Origin: an uncultured Lachnospiraceae bacterium
Lineage (GTDB): Bacteria > Bacillota > Clostridia > Lachnospirales > Lachnospiraceae
Assembly (NCBI GenBank): GCA_902476645.1
Contig: CABSEG010000021.1
Span: 1-38,856 of the forward strand
Direction: 5' to 3'
Length of the DNA: 38,856 bases
Shown here: positions 31,247-37,821 of the stretch, in pieces
How positions within the stretch are numbered: position 1 is the stretch's first letter
Layout of the letters: every line of letters begins with the position of its first letter
Notes under the pieces: model-generated
Databases searched by the model: none
What the model was told of the DNA's origin: nothing
What the model saw: the letters and a program-made list of their open reading frames with translations, nothing else
Translations under genes and position numbers: made by a program

Positions 31247-31282
31247 TTCTTTAGGGCCTCCTCTTCTTGACTTATGTTTATC

Positions 31283-31311
31283 AGTATACACCAAAGTCTT
31301 TTGGGATGCAA
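31283..31311 (-). promoter_or_regulatory. Promoter of the arsR-type gene
   Basis: On the minus strand TTGCAT (31306-31311), a 17-base spacer and TATACT (31283-31288). The region between this and the start codon is a likely place for autorepression. Confidence 0.6.
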
Positions 31312-31324
31312 AACGAAATTATGA

Positions 31325-31353
31325 TTGGAATTGGAAATATACTGTGATAAAAT
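31325..31353 (+). promoter_or_regulatory. Promoter of the dipeptidase-DUF5722 operon
   Basis: TTGGAA (31325-31330), a 17-base spacer and TAAAAT (31348-31353) preceded by TGA, an extended -10. It is divergent from the arsR promoter, 14 bases away. Confidence 0.62.
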
Positions 31354-31371
31354 ATAAGATAGTAATCTTAT
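31354..31371 (+). promoter_or_regulatory. Inverted repeat at the start of the dipeptidase transcript
   Basis: ATAAGAT-AGTA-ATCTTAT is a perfect 7-bp inverted repeat immediately after the -10. It could be an operator over the transcription start or a 5' hairpin; nothing in the sequence decides between them. Confidence 0.4.
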
Positions 31372-31388
31372 CAGAAAGGGGGGTGATA

Positions 31389-32378
31389 ATGAAAATTGCG
31401 GATATGCATTGCGATACCATGGAAAGGATCTATCACGGTTATGGAGAAAGTCTTTTCAAAAATCGACTTCACGTGAGTGCGGAGAAAATGAGGCAGGGCA
31501 ATTATCTGCTCCAGAACTTTGCCATGTTTGTAGATCTGAAGGAGACGAAAGACGCCACAGAGACCGCGCTTGAGATGATCGCATGCTATGAGAGCGCATT
31601 AAAGAAGACAGCTTCCTGCCTGATGCCAGTCCGCTGTTATGAGGATATCAAAGAACACCAGAGGATGGGCAAAATGAGCGCAGTGTTGACCCTGGAAGAG
31701 GGGGGAGTGCTGCAGGGGAAGCTTCAGAATCTGCAAAGATTCTATGATCTGGGTGTGAGAATGATGACGTTGACCTGGAATTACGAGAACGAACTGGGGG
31801 CGCCGAATCTGCTCTGGGATCATACGGGAATGCCAAGATGGGAGAAGCGAAATGAGAAGGGACTGACAGGATTTGGCGTGACCGCGGTAGAGGAGATGGA
31901 GCGGCTGGGCATAACTGTGGATGTATCTCATCTGTCCGACGGAGGGTTTTGGGATGTGGCGGCACATACGAAAAACCCTTTTGTGGCCAGTCATTCCAAT
32001 GCATCTTCCCTGTGCAATGTCAGCCGAAATCTGACCGATTCTATGATCCGGCTGTTGGGAGAGCGGGGAGGTGTTATGGGGATCAACTTCTGTGAGGATT
32101 TTTTGACGGAAGCGGCGTACCGGGATGAAGAGAGCATCTTAGAGGCCATTGTAGCTCATATCCAGCATGCAGTCAGGGTCGGAGGCATAGAGGTCTGTGG
32201 TCTTTGCAGGGAGTTTGACGGAATTGAGGGAAATCGGGCCATCCGTCATGCGGGAATGATGTCAAAACTTGTGGAGGGCCTGAGAACGGCAGGATTTTTG
32301 CCCTCACAGATTGATAAAATATGCAGTGAAAATGTGCTGCGGGTATATCGGGATACCTGGAGAGGAGAAAGAAAATGA
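31389..32378 (+). CDS. Membrane-dipeptidase-like protein, peptidase family M19
   Basis: A 329-residue metallo-dependent amidohydrolase fold protein. ADMHCDTMERI has the metal pair His7-x-Asp9, LTLEEGG the bridging Glu, VDVSHLSDGGFWDV and FVASHSNASSLCNVSRNLTD the two later His and the Arg. DLGVRMMTLTWNYENELG is typical. The family cleaves dipeptides, including D-amino acid dipeptides in some bacteria. Near the end the usual GxDFDG motif reads REFDGIEG, so the first Asp is Glu. I start at ATG 31389, after GGGGGG; a longer reading from 31344 overlaps the promoter. The stop overlaps the next start (ATGA). Confidence 0.88.
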   Translation: MKIADMHCDTMERIYHGYGESLFKNRLHVSAEKMRQGNYLLQNFAMFVDLKETKDATETALEMIACYESALKKTASCLMPVRCYEDIKEHQRMGKMSAVLTLEEGGVLQGKLQNLQRFYDLGVRMMTLTWNYENELGAPNLLWDHTGMPRWEKRNEKGLTGFGVTAVEEMERLGITVDVSHLSDGGFWDVAAHTKNPFVASHSNASSLCNVSRNLTDSMIRLLGERGGVMGINFCEDFLTEAAYRDEESILEAIVAHIQHAVRVGGIEVCGLCREFDGIEGNRAIRHAGMMSKLVEGLRTAGFLPSQIDKICSENVLRVYRDTWRGERK

Positions 32379-34462
32379 AAGCAATTGAGAAAAAAACATG
32401 GTGGCTTGGCGGACTTTTACTGATCGTTCTGTTGGCGGCAGGAAGGATGCTTCCGGCGCAGGCGGCTCAGAACATATCCGTTACCAGCTGTAAGATCAGT
32501 GATTCGAAGGAAGAAGTGGTGGTAAATGCAAATGCGTCCGGAAAGGTGGCCGGCAATGACGGAAAATATTATCTTTTTGCCCTGGAGCCCTATGAGAAAG
32601 GCATCAAGTCCAACGCAAAGCCTCTGAGCCAGTGCGATGCCAAGTCAGGCAGCTTTACTTTGAGCTGCCCGCTGAATGCAGGCACCCAAAACAGCAGGCT
32701 TTACAGTCGGTTTGTGGTTGCCGTAAAGCAGGGGGGAGGATATCAGATCGTAAGCGATGCTTCCTATATTACAAACCCGGAGAAGATTGCCAAATATAAT
32801 TATGCTTTCCCAAAGGCAAAGTCCAAAAAAGGACTTCAAACCGACGATTTTATGAGTACCAGTCAGCTGAAAAAAGATGTGAAGGATTTAGGTGTTAAAA
32901 ACGCTGTTATGACCATCTCCCTGGATGACTTTGTGCTTCCCAAGTCCCAGTGGGGATCCGCATCTTCTATTGCCTATACGTACCAGGGGAAGAAGTATTA
33001 TTTTAATCTGGGTACATGCGCAGGCAGAGACCAGAAGGTTCGGACTTTGACGGATCAGGGAGCCGTGATTACCTTTGTGCTGGTGTTAAGGGGAACGGAT
33101 CCCGCGAAATCTCTAGTCACACCGGGAGCCAGAGGGCAAAAGGGTGCAGCCATGGTGGGCTTAAACACCTCAGAAAAAGAAGGCATGGAGTATCTGGCTG
33201 CGCTGATCAGCTTTTTAGGAGAGCGCTACATGGCTGAGAGTAAGGCGAACGGTCAGGTGGTCAACTGGATTGTGGGAAATGAAGTGGATTACTACGGTAT
33301 GTACAATTATATGGGAGAACTTTCCCTGAACAAGTATGTGAAAGCCTATGCGGACAGCTACCGGGTGGTTTCCACGGCTTTAAGGAGTATCTACAGCCAG
33401 GCCAGAGTCTACATCTCCTTGACCCATTGCTGGAATGTAAAGCAGCCGGACGGCAGATCTTTTACCTCTAAGCAAGTTCTGGATGGCTTTGCAAGCGCCA
33501 TTAAAGAGGAAGGAAAGATTCCCTGGAATCTGGCATACCATGCCTATCCCCAGCCTCTGACAGATGCGAAGTTTTGGGATGATATGACGACCAATTCCGT
33601 TAAGACCCAGTATATTACCATGGATAATCTGGATGTTTTGACAGACTATGTAACCTCTAAGTTTGGAAAGAACGTACACATTCTGTTATCAGAGCAGGGC
33701 TTTACCTCCAGTTCCGGAGAAAAGGTACAGGCAGCGGCCATCGCCTACGCCTACTTTATCGCAGAAGCCAATCCGAGGATTGACGCATTTGTAGTGCAGA
33801 GGCATCAGGATCATGCGGAGGAGACAGCACAGGGGCTTTATTTGGGGCTGAAAAGCGCAAACGGAAAGAAGAAGATGGCCTGGAACATCTTCAAGTACAT
33901 GGATACGGCCAAGTCAGAGGCCAAAACCAAGAACTTGGCTTCCGTGGCAGGAGTAAAGAGCTTTGAAAAAGCTATTCCCGGTTTCCGCTATTCGAAGCTG
34001 GGAAAAGGGGTTACATCGGACACAGGGAAAGGCAAAAAGGGCAAAGATAAGAAGGTCACACTAAACGCCGGATGGAAGAAGGCCGGAAGCAGAAGCGCAA
34101 AGAGCAGCAAAGGGACGATTACCGCACAGCTGAAGCAGGGAAAGGCTTTGCAGGGAGTCAGCAAGACACTAAAGAAGGCCACAAGTTTCCGGAAAAAGGG
34201 GAAACTTCAGTTCCAGGTGACCGTAAGCGGAGTAAGCAAATCCAAGAATGTCCAGGTGCGGGTGCAGTTTTACAGTAAAAATAAAAAATACGAGCGCAAG
34301 GTACAAGTGCGTACCGGGAAAAAGACCAGGGTAAGCGTATCGGCAAAGAATTGGAAACAGGCCGGGGCGGTAACCAAAATACGCATTATGGTAAAACCAT
34401 CCGGAAAGGGAAGATTCCAGTCTGGTGCCAAATTGAAGATTCGTAATATCAAACAGGCATAA
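32375..34462 (+). CDS. Secreted DUF5722-type protein, putative TIM-barrel glycosidase
   Basis: A 695-residue exported protein. The signal peptide spans residues 1-30 (WWLGGLLLIVLLAAG, cleavage near AQA-AQ). Residues 33-140 form a beta-rich part; 140-515 resemble a TIM barrel. NWIVGNEVDYYG (Glu303 after Asn) and HILLSEQGF (Glu440) look like the acid/base and nucleophile of clan GH-A glycosidases, and AYHAYPQPL lies on an intervening strand. The last 150 residues are rich in Lys, Ser and Gly and end in a beta-type module, comparable in style to the tail of the GH43 protein. I recall this layout as DUF5722. Catalysis and substrate are inference. It is translationally coupled to the dipeptidase. 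Confidence 0.75.
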   Translation: MKAIEKKTWWLGGLLLIVLLAAGRMLPAQAAQNISVTSCKISDSKEEVVVNANASGKVAGNDGKYYLFALEPYEKGIKSNAKPLSQCDAKSGSFTLSCPLNAGTQNSRLYSRFVVAVKQGGGYQIVSDASYITNPEKIAKYNYAFPKAKSKKGLQTDDFMSTSQLKKDVKDLGVKNAVMTISLDDFVLPKSQWGSASSIAYTYQGKKYYFNLGTCAGRDQKVRTLTDQGAVITFVLVLRGTDPAKSLVTPGARGQKGAAMVGLNTSEKEGMEYLAALISFLGERYMAESKANGQVVNWIVGNEVDYYGMYNYMGELSLNKYVKAYADSYRVVSTALRSIYSQARVYISLTHCWNVKQPDGRSFTSKQVLDGFASAIKEEGKIPWNLAYHAYPQPLTDAKFWDDMTTNSVKTQYITMDNLDVLTDYVTSKFGKNVHILLSEQGFTSSSGEKVQAAAIAYAYFIAEANPRIDAFVVQRHQDHAEETAQGLYLGLKSANGKKKMAWNIFKYMDTAKSEAKTKNLASVAGVKSFEKAIPGFRYSKLGKGVTSDTGKGKKGKDKKVTLNAGWKKAGSRSAKSSKGTITAQLKQGKALQGVSKTLKKATSFRKKGKLQFQVTVSGVSKSKNVQVRVQFYSKNKKYERKVQVRTGKKTRVSVSAKNWKQAGAVTKIRIMVKPSGKGRFQSGAKLKIRNIKQA

Positions 34463-34469
34463 GAAAAAA

Positions 34470-34499
34470 GTTGGGGACTAAGAAGGCTTAGTCCCCAAC
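34470..34499 (-). terminator. Perfect hairpin after the DUF5722 gene, oriented as a minus-strand terminator
   Basis: A perfect 13-bp stem (34470-34482 with 34487-34499, loop AAGG) begins 8 bases after the stop codon. The U tract is on the minus strand (TTTTTTCTT); the plus strand continues ACAGCGTTCC. It may stabilise the plus-strand mRNA 3' end, or stop antisense transcription. Confidence 0.45.
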
Positions 34500-34582
34500 A
34501 CAGCGTTCCGGACCTTTTTGACGGAAGTTAACCGCCCAAAACTGTACTTTATGCGAAAGCGCTTGCAAAAACAGCGTTCTGG
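34500..34582 (+). promoter_or_regulatory. Direct repeat pair upstream of the LytTR regulator
   Basis: ACAGCGTTCCGG (34500-34511) recurs as ACAGCGTTCTGG (34571-34582), 11 of 12 bases, 71 bases apart. LytTR regulators bind short direct repeats, so autoregulation is possible, though the usual spacing is near 21 bases. Confidence 0.3.
34554..34567 (+). promoter_or_regulatory. Candidate cre (CcpA) site
   Basis: CGAAAGCGCTTGCA matches the catabolite-response consensus TGWNANCGNTNWCA except at the first and twelfth bases. It overlaps a possible -35 TTGCAA (34563-34568) that has only a weak -10 (TAAGGT, 34586-34591). Confidence 0.35.
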
Positions 34583-34612
34583 TGTTAAGGTTTCAAAAAG
34601 AGGAGAGACATC

Positions 34613-35311
34613 ATGCAGAAGATAGCCATTTGCGACGATGAAAAGGAAACAAGAAGAGTTCTTGCCGAATGTGTCCGGGCATTTCCAAGACCGGTTACCA
34701 TAGAGGAGTTTGACAGCGGAGAGAGGCTTTTAGCTTCAGAGCAGGCCTTTGATGTCATCTTTCTGGACATTGATATGCGGGGAATGGATGGCATAGAGAC
34801 CGCCAGAAGGCTGAGACAAAAGGATAAGAAGGCTAAGATTGTCTATGTGACAGCCTATGCGGATTATCAAAACTATGCTTTTGGTGTACACGCCTTTGGG
34901 TATCTGCTAAAGCCCGTAAAAAAAGAGCAGATACGAAAGCAACTGGAGGAGGCATCTGCCTATACAAGAGAGGAAGAGCCAGCGGTGATTCTGCGCTTTG
35001 AAACCAGCGAGGGGATTGTGGAAACAGATCTTCGGGATATCTACTATTTTGAGTTTATCAGCAGAAAAATCCGGATGAAGACGAGAGCCGGCTGTTATTG
35101 GATACGGGGAAGCATCACAGAGCTGGGCAAAAAAATGGAGGCCTATGATTTCTGTGTACCCCACAAAAGCTTTGTGGTCAACCTGATGTATGTCAAGTCC
35201 ATTAAAGGCTACGATATCACCATGCTGGAGAACAGCCTGATTCCTCTCTCCCAGAAAAAATCCGTGGAATTTCGGGAAAGACTGAACCGGTATCTGGCGG
35301 GAAGACTGTAG
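34613..35311 (+). CDS. LytTR-family response regulator
   Basis: A 232-residue two-domain regulator. The receiver (1-120) has the acidic pair CDDE at 8-9, phospho-acceptor Asp52 in VIFLDIDMRGMDG, Thr/Ala in YVTAYADY and the Lys of LLKPVKKEQ. The LytTR DNA-binding domain (about 128-228) reads IVETDLRDIYYFEFISRKI, CYWIRGSITELGKKM, FCVPHKSFVVNLMYVKSI and NSLIPLSQKKSVEFRERL. Members such as AgrA and VirR govern exported peptides, virulence or envelope genes. AGGAGAG precedes the ATG. The sensor kinase starts 14 bases after its stop. Confidence 0.93.
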   Translation: MQKIAICDDEKETRRVLAECVRAFPRPVTIEEFDSGERLLASEQAFDVIFLDIDMRGMDGIETARRLRQKDKKAKIVYVTAYADYQNYAFGVHAFGYLLKPVKKEQIRKQLEEASAYTREEEPAVILRFETSEGIVETDLRDIYYFEFISRKIRMKTRAGCYWIRGSITELGKKMEAYDFCVPHKSFVVNLMYVKSIKGYDITMLENSLIPLSQKKSVEFRERLNRYLAGRL

Positions 35312-35325
35312 AATGGAGTAAACCT

Positions 35326-36609
35326 ATGCTTGTCTTAAATCTTGTCCTGGGACTTTTGGAAATTGCGGCCCTGATTTACGGAGCATATTATTTTATGTCC
35401 CACACGGAGAGGACGATATACAGAAAAAAGAGATGGTATATTGCGTCATTTGCCGCATATATTGTTCTGTTGACCGGGGTAGGGCAAATATTTTTGGATG
35501 ACCGGATTTCGGTAGCGGTGGGAATCCTCTGTGTTGCCCTGATCGGCCACTTTTTGTTTAATCCGGAATGGAGGTACGTGATCTACTATGTGCTGTACAT
35601 GGTATGCATCTTCCTGTGCCAGTCCATTGTGATCTGGGGCGTGCGGGGAATTATGGGGATTCGGTATGTGGTGCAAAATCCCATGCTGACTGCCAATATC
35701 TGCCTGATGGTAAAGATTATCGCCGAGGTGGGTTTGCCCTTTTTGCTGACCTATCTTTCCGGACTTCGGAAAATGGCGAAGCTGACAAAGCGGCAAGCAG
35801 CGGCCATGTTTCTTCTTCCAGTCTTTAGCATGGTGTTTATGTTTTCCATGTATGTGATGGGGGATTTGTATATGCAGTTATACGGTCCGGGGCTGTTGGC
35901 GTTTAACTTTGTACTGATTCTGGTGGTTAATCTGTATTTTCTCTATCTCGCCGGCTATATGTTTCAGGCAGAAAATCTGGAACACGAGTTGAAATTGTTT
36001 CACACTCAAAGCAGTATGCAGTACCAATATTACAGCGATCTGGAGAAACGGTACAGAGAATCCAGGAAAGTGATTCATGATATGAAAAACCATCTTCAGG
36101 CGGTGGAGCAGCTCTATCAGAGTCAGGAGGAGGGAAAGGCAAAGGCCTATGTGGAGGATTTGTATCACATGCTCAATGTCCTGGGCGAGAAATACTATTC
36201 GGATCATAAGATGTTGAATATCATCCTGAACGATAAGCTGAAAAAGGCCGAGAGAGAAGGAATACAAGTACAGGCGGCCGTGGGTGACGTGCGTCTTTCG
36301 GGAATGCGGGATATGGACGTGACCACCGTGTTTGCCAACCTTTTGGACAATGCCATTGAGGCGGCCAGTGCGTGTTCTCCACCGGGATATGTGCATCTGA
36401 AGATGGATCAGATACACGATTTTACGGTCATTAGCATCTCGAATTCCTCTCTGGAGGAAAAGCCTAAGAAAGGCCATATGGGACTGGGACTGGAGAATGT
36501 GAGAAACACACTGACCAAATACCACGGTACCATGCAAACAGAGCGCAGTCCGGGACAGTTCCGGGTAAATATCACCATTCCATTGGAAGGAGGCGAAAAA
36601 AATGCTTGA
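35326..36609 (+). CDS. Seven-TM sensor histidine kinase, GHKL/AgrC type
   Basis: A 427-residue membrane kinase. Seven hydrophobic segments fill residues 1-213 (about 3-24, 38-57, 61-79, 84-105, 120-144, 158-180, 188-213) with no extracellular sensor domain of any size. RESRKVIHDMKNHLQAV holds the phosphorylated His251 in the HPK10 style, FANLLDNAIEAA is the N box (Asn338) and GHMGLGLENVRNTL the G box; the family D box is not obvious. This is the architecture of AgrC-type quorum or peptide sensors. No agrB or agrD homologue is present in the window. It ends inside the start of the YhfC gene. Confidence 0.92.
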   Translation: MLVLNLVLGLLEIAALIYGAYYFMSHTERTIYRKKRWYIASFAAYIVLLTGVGQIFLDDRISVAVGILCVALIGHFLFNPEWRYVIYYVLYMVCIFLCQSIVIWGVRGIMGIRYVVQNPMLTANICLMVKIIAEVGLPFLLTYLSGLRKMAKLTKRQAAAMFLLPVFSMVFMFSMYVMGDLYMQLYGPGLLAFNFVLILVVNLYFLYLAGYMFQAENLEHELKLFHTQSSMQYQYYSDLEKRYRESRKVIHDMKNHLQAVEQLYQSQEEGKAKAYVEDLYHMLNVLGEKYYSDHKMLNIILNDKLKKAEREGIQVQAAVGDVRLSGMRDMDVTTVFANLLDNAIEAASACSPPGYVHLKMDQIHDFTVISISNSSLEEKPKKGHMGLGLENVRNTLTKYHGTMQTERSPGQFRVNITIPLEGGEKNA

Positions 36610-37276
36610 AATGCTTTATTGGGCAGCCATCTGTTTTATCCTTCCAGGGGGCTTGCTAATCTACAGCATTCGAAGGGGGAGGACATGCGCGGCTTATTAT
36701 CTGCTGGGTGCAGCTGTCTTTACTTTGACGCAGCCCCTATTTCGGATTCCAATTTTAGAGCAGGTTCTGTCCTATCAGACATGGTTTATCCGTATGCAGG
36801 TGCAGATGCCGATCTTCGTGACAGCTCTTTTTTACGCCTTTAGCGCGGGCCTGGTGGAGGAAGTGGGCAGATATTTGGGGCTTAGGATCTTAAAAAGGGG
36901 ACAAGCGCCTTGGCCTGCAGGGCTTTTGTTTGGTTTGGGCCACGGCTGCGCGGAGGCTGTGTGGGTGGGCTGGATGCTGGCCCGTTCCGGAAGCGAGATT
37001 TCTAAAATCAATTATCTGCTCTGCGGCTATGAGCGGATGTGTACGATTATGGTACACGCAGGACTGGCCTTGCTGGTGCTAAAGGGGGTACGCCAAAGAA
37101 AGGGAAGATGGCTGGTTTTGGCTGTTGTCCTTCACACGGTACTGGACCTGGCAGCTGTGATGTTTAGCACAAAAGGAATTTTGATCTCAGAAGGAGTTTT
37201 GCTGCCCTGCGCCCTGATTGCCCTTGTGTGGATTTTGTATTACCGAAAAAAAGAAAAAAGGAGAGAAGTTTTATGA
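36602..37276 (+). CDS. YhfC-family intramembrane protease
   Basis: A 224-residue polytopic protein with about six to seven membrane helices. YAFSAGLVEEVGRYLGLR (EE-x-x-R), GLLFGLGHGCAEAVWVG (G-x-x-H-G-x-x-E) and VVLHTVLDLAAV with a late His match the YhfC glutamic-type/CPBP-related protease family. GGAGG lies 8 bases upstream of ATG. It overlaps the kinase gene by 8 bases and the lipoprotein gene by 4, so the three are translated together. A role in processing a membrane or signal peptide for the kinase, or in handling the lipoprotein, is a guess from context. Confidence 0.85.
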   Translation: MLEMLYWAAICFILPGGLLIYSIRRGRTCAAYYLLGAAVFTLTQPLFRIPILEQVLSYQTWFIRMQVQMPIFVTALFYAFSAGLVEEVGRYLGLRILKRGQAPWPAGLLFGLGHGCAEAVWVGWMLARSGSEISKINYLLCGYERMCTIMVHAGLALLVLKGVRQRKGRWLVLAVVLHTVLDLAAVMFSTKGILISEGVLLPCALIALVWILYYRKKEKRREVL

Positions 37277-37695
37277 GAAAGAAATTACTTGTTTTCTTGT
37301 GTGTGGTTTTGATGTGTCTGCTTTCAGGCTGTTCCAGGGGTTCTGTCTCCACAAAGCTGCCGGACTGCTTTGAGGAAGAGACTGTGGAAGAAGAGGCCAA
37401 GGCGGCTGTCACATTGGGGGAGTCCGGAGACTATGAAGAATTTATCAAACTTTTTGATGATACGGTGGCAAAGAGCATGACCAGGGAGGTTTACGAAAAT
37501 CAGTATCTGGCCGTGGTGAAAGAAAAAGGGGCTTTTGAATCCTTCGGTGACAGTGTCCTGGTAGGACAAACAGATCCGAATACCGGGGCTAATTATGCGG
37601 GAGTGGTTCTGGTGGCAAATTATGAAGATGGAAAGATTCAATATACCATCGGCTACAATGAAGATATGAAGTTGATTCAGTTTCTGATTAAATAA
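37273..37695 (+). CDS. DUF3887-like lipoprotein
   Basis: A 140-residue lipoprotein. The signal is MRKKLLVFLCVVLMCLLSGC with the lipobox LLSGC, so Cys20 would be lipidated and the protein anchored outside the membrane. After an acidic linker (CFEEETVEEEAKAA) the domain reads GDYEEFIKLFDDTVAKSMT, FGDSVLVGQTD, AGVVLVANYEDGKIQYTIGY and a final MKLIQFLI strand, an NTF2-like cystatin fold as in DUF3887. I start at ATG 37273, which overlaps the YhfC stop (ATGA), because the lipobox then has normal distance. It is the last gene of the signalling operon. Confidence 0.85.
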   Translation: MRKKLLVFLCVVLMCLLSGCSRGSVSTKLPDCFEEETVEEEAKAAVTLGESGDYEEFIKLFDDTVAKSMTREVYENQYLAVVKEKGAFESFGDSVLVGQTDPNTGANYAGVVLVANYEDGKIQYTIGYNEDMKLIQFLIK

Positions 37696-37710
37696 GAGAT
37701 AAGGTATGAT

Positions 37711-37763
37711 ACAATTCCCTGACCAGGAGAAAAAATCTTTCAGGCAGGGAATTGTTTTCTTTT
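37711..37763 (+). terminator. Terminator of the LytTR-kinase-YhfC-lipoprotein operon
   Basis: ACAATTCCCTG (37711-37721) and CAGGGAATTGT (37745-37755) pair perfectly over 11 bp; TTTCTTTT follows. The 23-base middle can fold further (CCTG...CAGG). Confidence 0.82.
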
Positions 37764-37774
37764 ATGTCGTTGGG

Positions 37775-37780
37775 TATAAT
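37775..37780 (+). promoter_or_regulatory. -10 element before the last gene
   Basis: TATAAT with a possible -35 TTGTTT (37752-37757) at 17-base spacing, lying in the terminator's U tract. The start codon is 41 bases downstream. Confidence 0.5.
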
Positions 37781-37821
37781 GATATGGTAATAAATTGATA
37801 GAAAAAGAAAGGTGAGGCATC

